From: an uncultured Clostridia bacterium
GTDB lineage: Bacteria > Bacillota > Clostridia > TANB77 > CAG-508
Length of the DNA: 14,397 nucleotides
Direction of reading: 5' to 3'
NCBI GenBank assembly: GCA_948485625.1
Contig: CAOMRW010000033.1
Span: 1-14,397 of the forward strand
Position 1 is the first letter of the stretch; every line of letters begins with the position of its first letter. The notes beneath the pieces were generated by a model. That model saw nothing but the letters and a program-made list of their open reading frames with translations, ran no database searches and was not told the DNA's origin. The position numbers and the translations under genes were made by a program. Shown in pieces: positions 1-6,701 of the stretch.

Positions 1-20
1 AATCGGAACATAACCTAAAA
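1..20 (+). rRNA. Probable 3' end of 23S rRNA (partial)
   Basis: The first bases (aatcgg, then cataacctaa) resemble the last nucleotides of Firmicutes 23S rRNA, which typically read like an aatcg element followed shortly by ttaacc. The next 50 bases (cattt/ctatgta/cagtgtac elements) look like the usual 23S-5S spacer of low-GC Gram-positives, and a 5S gene follows at once. Some bases of the usual terminal segment seem to be missing, so the exact 3' end is uncertain. This identification rests on position and short motif similarity only. Confidence 0.4.
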
Positions 21-70
21 CTAAGATTTCATCTATGTATTTTTCAGTGTACTTATATACACAATAATTT

Positions 71-187
71 TCTAGTGATGATGACATTTAGGGTAATACC
101 TGTTCCCATTCCGAACACAGAAGTCAAGCCTAAGTGTGCCGAAAATACTTGCGGGTTACCCTGCTGGAAAGATAGGTTGTCGCTAGA
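71..187 (+). rRNA. rrf: 5S ribosomal RNA
   Basis: This 117-base segment has the 5S hallmarks. The ends tctagtg (71-77) and cgctaga (181-187) pair as helix I with one G-U. The conserved loop with gttcccattccgaacac (about 102-118) is followed by agaagtcaagc, and a 3' domain runs through the gaaaata...ggaaagatagg region. A run of T begins directly after the closing helix (188-196) and probably ends the transcript of the rRNA operon. The identification from sequence is firm; the mature ends may differ by a base or two. Confidence 0.93.
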
Positions 188-205
188 TTTTTTTTTATTT
201 TATAA

Positions 206-234
206 CTGTATTTGGGGACGGAGGAAAAAAACAG
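206..234 (+). repeat. 29-base repeat, copy 1
   Basis: This copy starts with ctgtatttgggg, carries acggagg in the middle and ends with an A7 run and cag. It is identical over all 29 bases to positions 2095-2123. The ends pair imperfectly (ctgtattt with aaaaacag, one mismatch) around a 13-base purine-rich loop. It lies just past the 5S T-run. Short hairpin repeats containing ggggacgg recur in Clostridia, and some are thought to be moved by REP-associated (RAYT) transposases. Membership in such a family is an inference. Confidence 0.8.
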
Positions 235-280
235 CTTTTAATTTTTTAAATAAATATAAATAAAAACAACTAAAAATAAT

Positions 281-338
281 AAAAAAGTATAAACTAGATT
301 TACTACAAGTAAATTTAATTTATACTTTTTTATTTTTA
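281..338. terminator. Bidirectional hairpin terminator between rRNA operon and HD gene
   Basis: A perfect 13-base-pair stem (aaaaaagtataaa at 281-293 with tttatactttttt at 319-331) encloses a second stem of atttact with agtaaat. The A and T runs at the two feet serve as T-tails for either direction. It sits between the convergent 5S operon and the minus-strand HD gene, so it probably ends both transcripts. Confidence 0.8.
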
Positions 339-377
339 ATCTTTCATTTTTATATTATTCCATAATACATTCATATT

Positions 378-2036
378 TTATAAATCTAAAAAATAATCTT
401 CTATATCATGACCAACTTGTAAAGGCTGCATATTAATATCTTTAGACGTAACATCTTTCTTATCAATACTAGAATTTCTACTATAAAATTGCTGTAATTT
501 ATCAATTGTATCTTCAGAAACGCCATTAAATCTCAAATATGGAATATGTACATAACTGCTATTAACAGGCACAACCCTATTTAACCAGTCATAATGCCTA
601 TCAGGATGATTAGATAATTCAAATATTTTTCCATCAGCTGACCTAATATAAATAGGTTCTGACTTTTTATAAGAACGAATATTCCAACTATAATTATTAA
701 TTAGACCTTTTTCAAAAGAATCCAAAAAAGGAGTATCTTCTGGTAAAAATATAATATTATCAAATACATAATTTTTGTTCATCAACTTTTCTTTCAAAGA
801 ACTATCGCTACTAATTAAACTTTTAATCTTCAACAAAAAATTCTTATCATATTCACTATAAGATTGCTTTTCATCAAAAATATTTAAATAAGAATACACT
901 AAAGTCAAAAAAGCAGACATATTAGGAATAATCAAAGTTGCTAAATCTCTCAGATTCTCATCCTGATGATTTTCAGCAATATCTAATAATTCAGAATATA
1001 ATGAAATCTCATCAAAATCAACAAATTTATCTAAATCTAAATCATCAACTTTCTTAGTTCTTAAATCAGTTATATAATCTCTAAGTTTGTTTCCACATTC
1101 AGATTCTGTAGATAAAAATGCATTTAAAAAATTTGATATACTACTTTCATTAGCTTGAACATTAGGAGAGAAATACAAAGTTTTATATCTTTCTTCACGT
1201 AATAATAAAGAATCCTCAATTTTTTCTAAATCCTCAAAATCATATACATCAATATAATCTTTACCACAATCCATTTCACAAATACTATTATCTGAATTAT
1301 ATTTTGGAATATTATTTTCATCTAAATCAACAGGAATAGATTCATAATTTAAAGTAGGAAGCTCCGTTTTAAGACCTAAATATAAGCTATCACGATTTAA
1401 ATAATCTAACCTATCAACATCATAACTACTTTCATCATGTTGTTTAAAATTTAATATATCCTCTTTATATAATTGATCCATAATACCATTAAGAGAAGGA
1501 CTTATAGAATAAAGCAAATCTTGAATTTCCGTATCTTCTAACATAATTCTATTACCAATTTCCTCATGAGTACCTCTCTTATTACAAACATGATCTTCAA
1601 AAGCATGTGAAAGAGGAAGATGACCAATATCATGTCCAGCCATTTTAATTAATTCAGCGATAAGATACAATTTTAAATTATTACTTTCAATATACTCTTT
1701 CCATTCAGAATCCTGAAACTTATAAAAGAATTCTTCCACTTTTCTATTATAAACACCTTTAGAATGTTCTAATCTAGTATGATATAAATTAGGATAAGTA
1801 TTAATTGCAAGGTCTAATTGACTTATTCTACCCAACCTACACATTGCTTTTGTATCAAAAAAATTCTTTATTTGTTCAGGATAATATATAAAACTATCTA
1901 AATAAGATGAAGCTAAAGAATAATCAACATCATTATATAATGATATAGACTTATCTGTCACTCTTGAATCATCAAAAAGCCATTCAAAAAAAGGTTGAAA
2001 AACTTCCGATTTATTATTAATATCCTCTAATTTCAT
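378..2036 (-). CDS. HD-domain phosphohydrolase, SAMHD1/dNTPase-like
   Basis: This 552-residue protein carries the metal-binding signature of HD phosphohydrolases. The elements are TRLEHSKGV (H91), AGHDIGHLPLSH (H135-D136, then H139 and H144) and a DVDRLDYLNRD element (D206/D208, D211). Spacing and wording match the SAMHD1/dGTPase branch, where the EHS histidine, the HD pair and the second Asp of DVD hold the metal. The likely reaction is hydrolysis of a nucleotide triphosphate or related phosphoester, but the substrate cannot be read from the sequence. The C-terminal half (about 230-552) shows no motif I recognise. AGGAGG at 2042-2047 is well spaced from the ATG. The gene is a single unit with its own promoter, convergent with the 5S gene. 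No partner gene suggests a defence operon. Confidence 0.85.
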   Translation of the reverse strand: MKLEDINNKSEVFQPFFEWLFDDSRVTDKSISLYNDVDYSLASSYLDSFIYYPEQIKNFFDTKAMCRLGRISQLDLAINTYPNLYHTRLEHSKGVYNRKVEEFFYKFQDSEWKEYIESNNLKLYLIAELIKMAGHDIGHLPLSHAFEDHVCNKRGTHEEIGNRIMLEDTEIQDLLYSISPSLNGIMDQLYKEDILNFKQHDESSYDVDRLDYLNRDSLYLGLKTELPTLNYESIPVDLDENNIPKYNSDNSICEMDCGKDYIDVYDFEDLEKIEDSLLLREERYKTLYFSPNVQANESSISNFLNAFLSTESECGNKLRDYITDLRTKKVDDLDLDKFVDFDEISLYSELLDIAENHQDENLRDLATLIIPNMSAFLTLVYSYLNIFDEKQSYSEYDKNFLLKIKSLISSDSSLKEKLMNKNYVFDNIIFLPEDTPFLDSFEKGLINNYSWNIRSYKKSEPIYIRSADGKIFELSNHPDRHYDWLNRVVPVNSSYVHIPYLRFNGVSEDTIDKLQQFYSRNSSIDKKDVTSKDINMQPLQVGHDIEDYFLDL

Positions 2037-2063
2037 TAAAAACCTCCTATAATAACTAAAAAT

Positions 2064-2091
2064 ATTATATATTAAAAATAGAAAATGTCAA
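2064..2091 (-). promoter_or_regulatory. Promoter of the HD phosphohydrolase gene
   Basis: On the minus strand, TTGACA (2091-2086) and TATAAT (2069-2064) are separated by 16 bases. Both match the housekeeping consensus exactly. The start codon is at 2036. The second copy of the 29-base repeat begins only four bases upstream of the -35 box. Confidence 0.75.
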
Positions 2092-2094
2092 TGG

Positions 2095-2123
2095 CTGTAT
2101 TTGGGGACGGAGGAAAAAAACAG
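2095..2123 (+). repeat. 29-base repeat, copy 2
   Basis: This is an exact copy of 206-234 in the same orientation, about 1.9 kb away. Here it is followed by a T7 run, so that on the plus strand it resembles a weak hairpin terminator. It abuts the -35 box of the HD gene. Both copies are intergenic. Confidence 0.8.
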
Positions 2124-2294
2124 TTTTTTTATTTTATTATATATTTAATAATAAATAATAAACTATCAATAAATATATAAATTGAAAAATTTAGTACTTT
2201 AATGGAAATACTATCAAATATATGATATAGTATATAAGAAAAAAATAAAAAATAAAAAATATAAAAAGAAAATATGTAAGAAAGAGAGAAAAAT

Positions 2295-2876
2295 ATGTCA
2301 AAAGTAACATGGAAACCAGGAACATTTTTATACCCAATACCAGCTGTAATGGTAAGCTGTGGGACAATGGAGAAATCAAATATAATTACTGTAGCATGGA
2401 CAGGAATTATAAATACAAACCCTGCTATGGTATATATATCAGTTAGACCAACAAGATATTCATACAATCTAATAAAAGAACAAAAAGAATTTGTTATTAA
2501 TCTAACAACAAGTAATTTAGTAAAAGAAACAGATTGGTGTGGAGTAAAAAGTGGAGAAAAAGTAGATAAATTCAAAGAAATGAATTTACATAAAGAAAAA
2601 GCAAATTTTGTAAAGTGTCCAATGATAAAAGAAAGTCCAGTATCTGTAGAATGTAAAGTAAAAGAAATAAAAGATTTAGGAAGCCATACCATGTTTATTG
2701 CAGAAGTATTAGCAATAAATAGTGATGAAAAATATATAGATAATAAAGGAGCATTTGACATATCTAAATGTAATTTGATTTCTTATGCAAATGGTGGATA
2801 CTATTCAATGGGAAAAAAATTAGGAAGATTTGGTTTTTCTGTAATGAAAAAGAAAAAACAAAAAAATAAAAAATAA
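2295..2876 (+). CDS. Flavin reductase-like (FMN-binding split barrel) protein
   Basis: This 193-residue protein matches the flavin reductase-like/flavoredoxin family (DIM6/NTAB type). The N-terminal part has KPGTFLYPIPAVMVSCG, then SNIITVAWTGI (28-38), NPAMVYISVRPTRYS (42-56) and FVINL (66-70). These are the strands and loop that hold FMN in this fold. CGVKSGEKVDKF (82-93) follows, as in flavoredoxins. Members transfer electrons through FMN; the donor, acceptor and physiological role are unknown here. The C-terminus is a short lysine-rich tail (about 184-193). The Shine-Dalgarno is weak (aagaaagagag, 2277-2287). No convincing promoter was found, although an imperfect palindrome (atactat at 2208-2214, atagtat at 2227-2233) lies upstream. 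Confidence 0.85.
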   Translation: MSKVTWKPGTFLYPIPAVMVSCGTMEKSNIITVAWTGIINTNPAMVYISVRPTRYSYNLIKEQKEFVINLTTSNLVKETDWCGVKSGEKVDKFKEMNLHKEKANFVKCPMIKESPVSVECKVKEIKDLGSHTMFIAEVLAINSDEKYIDNKGAFDISKCNLISYANGGYYSMGKKLGRFGFSVMKKKKQKNKK

Positions 2877-2908
2877 TTTAAAAATAAGGATTTTTTACCA
2901 TAAATCCA

Positions 2909-2937
2909 TTGACATAAGCAAGAAAAAGTGGTAAAAT
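2909..2937 (+). promoter_or_regulatory. Promoter of the rpmG-secE-nusG-rpl cluster
   Basis: TTGACA (2909-2914), a 17-base spacer and TAAAAT (2932-2937) give a near-consensus housekeeping promoter about 80 bases before rpmG. It is the only clear promoter upstream of the ribosomal cluster, so it probably drives at least rpmG through rplA. Confidence 0.8.
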
Positions 2938-2944
2938 ATTCTAG

Positions 2945-2967
2945 CGTATGTATATTACGGACATACG
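2945..2967 (+). other. Small leader hairpin before rpmG
   Basis: cgtatgt (2945-2951) and acatacg (2961-2967) can pair over 7 bases around a 9-base loop, right at the expected 5' end of the transcript. There is no T-tail. It could stabilise the mRNA 5' end, but no function can be assigned. Confidence 0.35.
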
Positions 2968-3018
2968 ATCACATCGTTTAAAAATAAAAAAAGTATGGTA
3001 ATTCGGAGGTGTATTGAA

Positions 3019-3183
3019 ATGGCAGCAAAAGGACCAAGAGAAAACATAACATTAGAATGTACAGAATGTAAAAGAAGAAATTATATGACTTCAAAAAACA
3101 AAAGAAATAATACTGATAGATTAGAATTAGTTAAATATTGTAAATTCTGTAAAAAACGTACAACACATAAAGAAACAAAATAA
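3019..3183 (+). CDS. rpmG: 50S ribosomal protein L33
   Basis: This 54-residue protein is the zinc-ribbon (C+) form of L33, with paired cysteines C14-x2-C17 and C41-x2-C44 and the typical basic NYMTSKNKRN stretch. The start is set at 3019 (MAAKGPREN) because GGAGGT lies at 3005-3010. An upstream in-frame ATG at 2995 would place that ribosome binding site inside the gene. It is the first gene of the cluster and is followed by secE and nusG, an order found in many Firmicutes. L33 sits near the E site of the large subunit. Zinc-binding and zinc-free L33 paralogues often coexist in Firmicutes, but none other is visible here. Confidence 0.95.
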   Translation: MAAKGPRENITLECTECKRRNYMTSKNKRNNTDRLELVKYCKFCKKRTTHKETK

Positions 3184-3216
3184 AAATATATAAAGCTATT
3201 TTAGGGAGGAAACAAA

Positions 3217-3531
3217 ATGGCTAAAAAAGAAGAAAAAAATAATAAAGATAAAAAAAGCTTTATGAAAAGCTTTAAAGCAGAATTAAAAAAGGTAATTTGG
3301 CCAACACCAAAACAATTATTCAATAATACAGTTGCAGTGTTATCAATAGTTATTATTACAGCATTAATAGTATTTGTATTAGACTTTACATTTGAAGCTA
3401 TAAACAAATATGGAATTGATAAAATAAAACAATCTGTAAGTAATTCAACTATTAATGAAACAACAAATTCTGTAAATGAATCAGTAGAAAATAATGAAAC
3501 AAATAACACAGAAAGCAATAATGCAGAATAG
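3217..3531 (+). CDS. secE: Preprotein translocase subunit SecE with long polar tail
   Basis: SecE clamps SecY in the SecYEG channel. The core is clear: a lysine-rich N-terminus, the amphipathic ELKKVIWPTPKQL element (22-34), then one membrane segment (about 38-57, AVLSIVIITALIVFVLDF). Single-span SecE proteins are usually about 60-75 residues. This one has 104 because roughly 32 extra residues (about 73-104) form an Asn/Glu/Ser/Thr-rich, low-complexity tail. With the usual topology (N-terminus inside), the tail would lie outside the membrane. AGGGAGG (3202-3208) precedes the ATG. The gene sits between rpmG and nusG, its standard place. Confidence 0.93.
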   Translation: MAKKEEKNNKDKKSFMKSFKAELKKVIWPTPKQLFNNTVAVLSIVIITALIVFVLDFTFEAINKYGIDKIKQSVSNSTINETTNSVNESVENNETNNTESNNAE

Positions 3532-3589
3532 AAAAAGTATTAAAGAATAAAAAAAGGTCTAAATAAATATCAAAGGGAGGCTTAAAAAA

Positions 3590-4126
3590 ATGTCTCAAAA
3601 AGATTACGATATGAATCCGAGATGGTATGTAGTACATACATATTCAGGATACGAAAATAAAGTAAAAACAGATTTAGAAAAAACTATAAAAAATAGAGAA
3701 CTTGAAGAATATTTCTTTGACATAATTGTACCAATGGAAGAACAAATTGAAATAAAAGATGGAAAAAGAAAAACAAATTTGAAAAAAGTTTTTCCAGGAT
3801 ATGTTTTAATAAAAATGATAGTAACTGAAGAAACTTGGTATATAGTAAGAAATACTAGAGGAGTTACAGGATTTGTTGGTTCAGGAACAGACCCAATTCC
3901 ATTAACTGATGATGAAATAAGAAATATGGGATTTGATGAAGCTGAAATAAATGTAGATTATGAACTTAATGAACAAGTAGAAGTTATGAATGGACCATTT
4001 GAAGGATTTGTAGGTACAGTTCAAGAAATAAGCAAAGAAAAACATAAAGTAAAAGTTCTAGTATCAATGTTTGGAAGAGAAACACCAGTAGAACTTGAGT
4101 TCTCACAAGTAAAAAAAGTTCAATAA
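3590..4126 (+). CDS. nusG: Transcription termination/antitermination factor NusG
   Basis: This 178-residue protein has the standard two-domain layout. The NGN domain (about 10-110) has PRWYVVHTYSGYENKV, the VFPGYVLIKM element and the TRGVTGFVG segment. The KOW domain (about 127-178) has NGPFEGFVGTVQEI and ends in a SQVKKV strand. NusG binds RNA polymerase at the clamp and modulates pausing and termination, and its KOW domain links to ribosomes or Rho. GGGAGG (3575-3580) precedes the ATG. It lies 58 bases after secE and 29 before rplK, so co-transcription is likely. Confidence 0.97.
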   Translation: MSQKDYDMNPRWYVVHTYSGYENKVKTDLEKTIKNRELEEYFFDIIVPMEEQIEIKDGKRKTNLKKVFPGYVLIKMIVTEETWYIVRNTRGVTGFVGSGTDPIPLTDDEIRNMGFDEAEINVDYELNEQVEVMNGPFEGFVGTVQEISKEKHKVKVLVSMFGRETPVELEFSQVKKVQ

Positions 4127-4155
4127 TATGAAAATTTAGAGGAGGTGCCAATAAA

Positions 4156-4584
4156 ATGGCAGAAAAAGAAATTTCAAATATAATTAAATTACAAATAGAA
4201 GCAGGAAAAGCAACACCAGCTCCACCAGTAGGACCTGCATTAGGATCAAGTGGTGTTAATATTATGCAATTCGTAAAAGAATTTAATGATAGAACAGCAA
4301 ATCAACCTGGAATGATAATACCAGTTGTTATAACAGTATACAAAGATAAATCTTTTGAATTTATAACAAAAGTTCCACCAGTAGCTGTTTTAATCAAAAA
4401 AGCAATAAAAATTGAAAAAGGTTCAGGAAAACCAAATAAAGATAAAGTTGCTAAAATAAATAAAGAACAAATAAAAGCTATAGCTGAGCAAAAAATGCCA
4501 GACTTAAATGCTGCAACATTAGAAACAGCAATGAGCATGGTTGAAGGTACAGCTAGATCAATGGGTGTTGTTGTTACAGAATAA
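4156..4584 (+). CDS. rplK: 50S ribosomal protein L11
   Basis: This 142-residue protein is full length for L11. The N-terminal domain carries the conserved proline-rich AGKATPAPPVGPALG stretch (17-31) and GVNIMQFVKEFN. The C-terminal RNA-binding domain ends with ATLETAMSMVEGTARSMG. L11 binds the GTPase-associated region of 23S rRNA with L10 and is needed for the RelA stringent response where that exists. GGAGGTG at 4140-4146 is a strong ribosome binding site. The spacing to nusG (29 bases) indicates one transcript. Confidence 0.97.
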   Translation: MAEKEISNIIKLQIEAGKATPAPPVGPALGSSGVNIMQFVKEFNDRTANQPGMIIPVVITVYKDKSFEFITKVPPVAVLIKKAIKIEKGSGKPNKDKVAKINKEQIKAIAEQKMPDLNAATLETAMSMVEGTARSMGVVVTE

Positions 4585-4640
4585 TATATATTTGAAACAG
4601 AAACACATATAATAATATAGTTAAAATAAAAAATAAAATA

Positions 4641-4668
4641 TTGGGAGAGGATAACTCGTTAGAACCAA
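4641..4668 (+). promoter_or_regulatory. Candidate L1-binding RNA hairpin before rplA
   Basis: Just before the rplA ribosome binding site, ttgg (4641-4644) pairs with ccaa (4665-4668). An asymmetric internal loop separates this from gag (4647-4649) pairing with ctc (4655-4657), capped by a short gataa loop. An asymmetric internal loop between two short helices is the feature L1 recognises in 23S rRNA and in its own mRNA. Similar elements precede rplA in other Firmicutes. Autoregulation by L1 is an inference from this shape and position. Confidence 0.5.
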
Positions 4669-4684
4669 AGGAGGTAAAATTAAA

Positions 4685-5371
4685 ATGAAAAAATTAACTA
4701 AAAGATATGCAGAAAGTGCAAAATTAGTTGAAAAAAACAAAGAATATGAAATTAAAGAAGCTTTAGAATTAATTGAAAAAATGCCAAAAGCTAAATTTGA
4801 TGAAACAGTTGAACTACATGTTAAATTAGGTGTAGATTCAAAACATGCTGATCAACAAGTTAGAGGTACAGTAGTACTTCCAAATGGTACAGGTAAAACA
4901 CAAAGAGTATTAGTATTTGCAAAAGGACCAAAAGCTGAAGAAGCTGAAAAAGCAGGAGCAGACTTTGTTGGAGCAGAAGAATTAATACCAAAAATTCAAA
5001 ATGATGGTTGGTTTGATTATGATGTAGTAGTTGCAACACCTGATATGATGGGAGTTGTAGGAAGATTAGGTAAAGTATTAGGACCAAAAGGATTAATGCC
5101 AAACCCAAAATCTGGAACAGTTACAATGGATGTTACAAAAGCAATAAATGAAATCAAATCTGGTAAAGTTGAATATAGATTAGATAAAACAAACATTATT
5201 CACTTAGGATTTGGAAAAGTATCTTTTGGAACAGAAAAATTATCTGAAAACTATGATACAATAATAAATGCAATTATAAAAGCAAAACCAGCAGCAGCAA
5301 AAGGACAATACATAAAAAGTGTTGCTATAACAACAACAATGGGACCAAGCATATTTGTTAATCAAAAATAG
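4685..5371 (+). CDS. rplA: 50S ribosomal protein L1
   Basis: This 228-residue protein is the usual length for bacterial L1. It starts with KLTKRYAESAKLVEKNKEY and contains VELHVKLGVDSKHADQQVRG. The central domain has the PDMMGVVGRLGKVLGPKGLMPNPKSGTV block, and the C-terminus has KSVAITTTMGPSIFV. L1 forms the mobile L1 stalk at the E site and commonly represses its own operon by binding mRNA. AAAGGAGG (4667-4674) overlaps the end of the candidate L1 hairpin, so repressor binding could hide the ribosome binding site. The 100-base gap from rplK is larger than other gaps in the cluster and fits a regulatory element. Confidence 0.97.
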   Translation: MKKLTKRYAESAKLVEKNKEYEIKEALELIEKMPKAKFDETVELHVKLGVDSKHADQQVRGTVVLPNGTGKTQRVLVFAKGPKAEEAEKAGADFVGAEELIPKIQNDGWFDYDVVVATPDMMGVVGRLGKVLGPKGLMPNPKSGTVTMDVTKAINEIKSGKVEYRLDKTNIIHLGFGKVSFGTEKLSENYDTIINAIIKAKPAAAKGQYIKSVAITTTMGPSIFVNQK

Positions 5372-5380
5372 AATAATAAG

Positions 5381-5484
5381 CCAAAGACAGTAGGCAAATA
5401 AGTCCTACCGAGGTTATATAAAATAAGTGTAAGAAAACACTCTTTATAACCTTGGATGGATATAAAGAGTGTTATTTAATTTTT
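5381..5484 (+). promoter_or_regulatory. L10 leader (r-protein L10/L12 mRNA element) with attenuator
   Basis: This segment matches the conserved L10 leader in sequence and folding. A closing helix pairs ccaa (5381-5384) with ttgg (5452-5455). Next comes the agacagtagg...cctaccgagg hairpin (gtagg 5390-5394 with cctac 5404-5408), then ggttata (5412-5418) with tataacc (5445-5451) and agtgt (5426-5430) with acact (5437-5441). The terminator stem that follows (5436-5448 with 5461-5473) uses the same bases as the last helices, so the two folds exclude each other. The expected logic is attenuation by the L10-L12 complex of rplJL transcription. Confidence 0.88.
5436..5484 (+). terminator. Attenuator hairpin upstream of rplJ
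   Basis: A perfect 13-base-pair stem (5436-5448 with 5461-5473) has a 12-base loop and is followed by atttaattttt. It overlaps helices of the L10 leader, so it can form only when that structure is open or rearranged. It probably reduces readthrough into rplJ and rplL. Confidence 0.8.
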
Positions 5485-5553
5485 AAATATAAAGATGGAA
5501 TTTAAGAATACACATTCTTAAACCTCAAAAAAATTAGGAGGTGAAAATAAAAA

Positions 5554-6087
5554 ATGGCAAGTGAAAAAATATTAAATCAAAAGAAAGAAGAAGTAACAAA
5601 ATTAGCTAACAAAATTAAAGAAGCTAAATTAGTTCTTTTAACAGACTACAGAGGAATAAATGTTGAAGATGTAACAGGATTAAGAGCTGAATTAAGAAAA
5701 TCTAATACAGAATATACAGTTATAAAAAATAACATAACAAGAAGAGCATTAGCAGAAGCTGGAATAGAAGGATTAGAAGGACAATTAGTAGGACCTACAG
5801 CTGTAATCATGAGTAATGAAGATTACTTAGAACCATCTAAAGCAATTTATGAATTCACAAAAAATAATGATTACTACAAAATCAAAGGTGGAGTTATAGA
5901 AGGTAAAGTAATGACAGCTGAAGAAATAATAACTTTAGCAAAATTACCATCAAAAGAAACTTTACTATCTATGCTTGCTGGAGCATTACTTGCAAATATT
6001 TCAAAATTTGCAGTTGCACTTGATCAAGTAAGAATTCAAAAAGAAGAAAACTCTGCAACTGAATCTACAGCAGAAGCAGAAGCTTAA
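5554..6087 (+). CDS. rplJ: 50S ribosomal protein L10
   Basis: This 177-residue protein has the L10 pattern. The globular N-terminal domain binds 23S rRNA with L11, with VLLTDYRGINVEDVTGLR (27-44), TEYTVIKNNITRRAL and GPTAVIMS. A C-terminal helix (about 137-165, LLSMLAGALLANISKFAVALDQV) docks L12 dimers. The last residues form an acidic/alanine tail. AGGAGGTG (5537-5544) precedes the ATG by 9 bases. The gene follows the L10 leader and is co-transcribed with rplL. Confidence 0.96.
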   Translation: MASEKILNQKKEEVTKLANKIKEAKLVLLTDYRGINVEDVTGLRAELRKSNTEYTVIKNNITRRALAEAGIEGLEGQLVGPTAVIMSNEDYLEPSKAIYEFTKNNDYYKIKGGVIEGKVMTAEEIITLAKLPSKETLLSMLAGALLANISKFAVALDQVRIQKEENSATESTAEAEA

Positions 6088-6161
6088 TTAAATAAAATAA
6101 AAATTTAAAAATTAAAAGAATGTAGAAAATATAAAATAAAAAAAATTTAGGAGGATTTAAA

Positions 6162-6530
6162 ATGAGTAAAGAAGAAATGATTGAAGAAATCAAAAAAATG
6201 ACAGTAGTAGAATTAGCAGACTTAGTAAAAGCTATAGAAGAAGAATTTGGAGTATCAGCAGTAGCAGCAGCTGCACCAGCAGCTGGAGCAGTAGCTGGAG
6301 GAGATGCAGCAGCTGAAAAAACATCTTTCAATGTTGTATTAACAGATGCTGGAGATCAAAAAATAAAAGTAATCAAAGTAGTTAGAGATGCTACAGGATT
6401 AGGATTAAAAGAAGCTAAAGAATTAGTAGACGGAGCACCAAAAACAGTTAAAGAAAATGTTTCTAAAGATGAAGCAGAAGACTTAAAAGCTAAATTTACA
6501 GAAGTTGGAGCTGTTATCGAATTACAATAA
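6162..6530 (+). CDS. rplL: 50S ribosomal protein L7/L12
   Basis: This 122-residue protein is typical L12. An N-terminal dimerisation domain (1-33) with MTVVELADLVKAIEEEFGV leads to an Ala/Gly-rich hinge (about 36-50). The C-terminal domain (about 54-122) has EKTSFNVVL, KIKVIKVVRDATGLGLKEAKELVDGAP and the factor-binding helix. Several copies bind L10 to form the stalk that recruits translation GTPases. AGGAGG (6150-6155) precedes the ATG. It is the last gene of the cluster: a terminator follows, and rpoB, often next in Firmicutes, is absent. Confidence 0.97.
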   Translation: MSKEEMIEEIKKMTVVELADLVKAIEEEFGVSAVAAAAPAAGAVAGGDAAAEKTSFNVVLTDAGDQKIKVIKVVRDATGLGLKEAKELVDGAPKTVKENVSKDEAEDLKAKFTEVGAVIELQ

Positions 6531-6547
6531 TAAATAATGATAGATAC

Positions 6548-6590
6548 AAAGAGATTATAAAATTAATATTTATATAATCTCTTTTTTATT
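6548..6590 (+). terminator. Terminator after rplL
   Basis: A 12-base-pair stem (aaagagattata at 6548-6559 with tataatctcttt at 6573-6584) has a 13-base loop and a T run to 6587. It closes the ribosomal cluster. Confidence 0.88.
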
Positions 6591-6672
6591 TTAATATAAA
6601 TGTTTTTCAAAAATGTTATAACTTAAATTAGATATATTTATTAAGAATTTTTAAAGGAAAAAATAAAAAATG

Positions 6673-6701
6673 TTGCATAAATTAACATAATGTGGTAAAA
6701 T
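6673..6701 (+). promoter_or_regulatory. Promoter of the KH-domain gene
   Basis: TTGCAT (6673-6678), a 17-base spacer and TAAAAT (6696-6701) are followed about 50 bases later by the gene. The 10 bases gtggtaaaat spanning the -10 box also occur at the rpmG promoter. The gene therefore has its own promoter after the rplL terminator. Confidence 0.65.

Noticed and set aside
75..263. Open frame of 62 codons over the 5S rRNA
   Set aside because: It lies on the 5S gene and the repeat, has no ribosome binding site, and its product has no protein-like pattern.
2208..2233. Imperfect palindrome atactat...atagtat as an operator
   Set aside because: Seven-base arms of A/T-only type are common by chance in this composition, and no promoter could be placed beside it.
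2129..2761. 210-codon minus-strand frame opposite the flavin-reductase gene
   Set aside because: It is antisense to a clear FMN-binding protein gene. Its Phe/Ile/Ser-rich product is the usual shadow of A-rich coding sequence.
2888..2907. ggattt/aaatcc hairpin as terminator of the flavin-reductase gene
   Set aside because: The stem is only 6 base pairs, has no T tail and runs into the -35 region of the rpmG promoter.
2995..3018. Longer rpmG start at ATG 2995
   Set aside because: GGAGGT at 3005-3010 would fall inside the coding region, and the extra eight residues are not part of L33.
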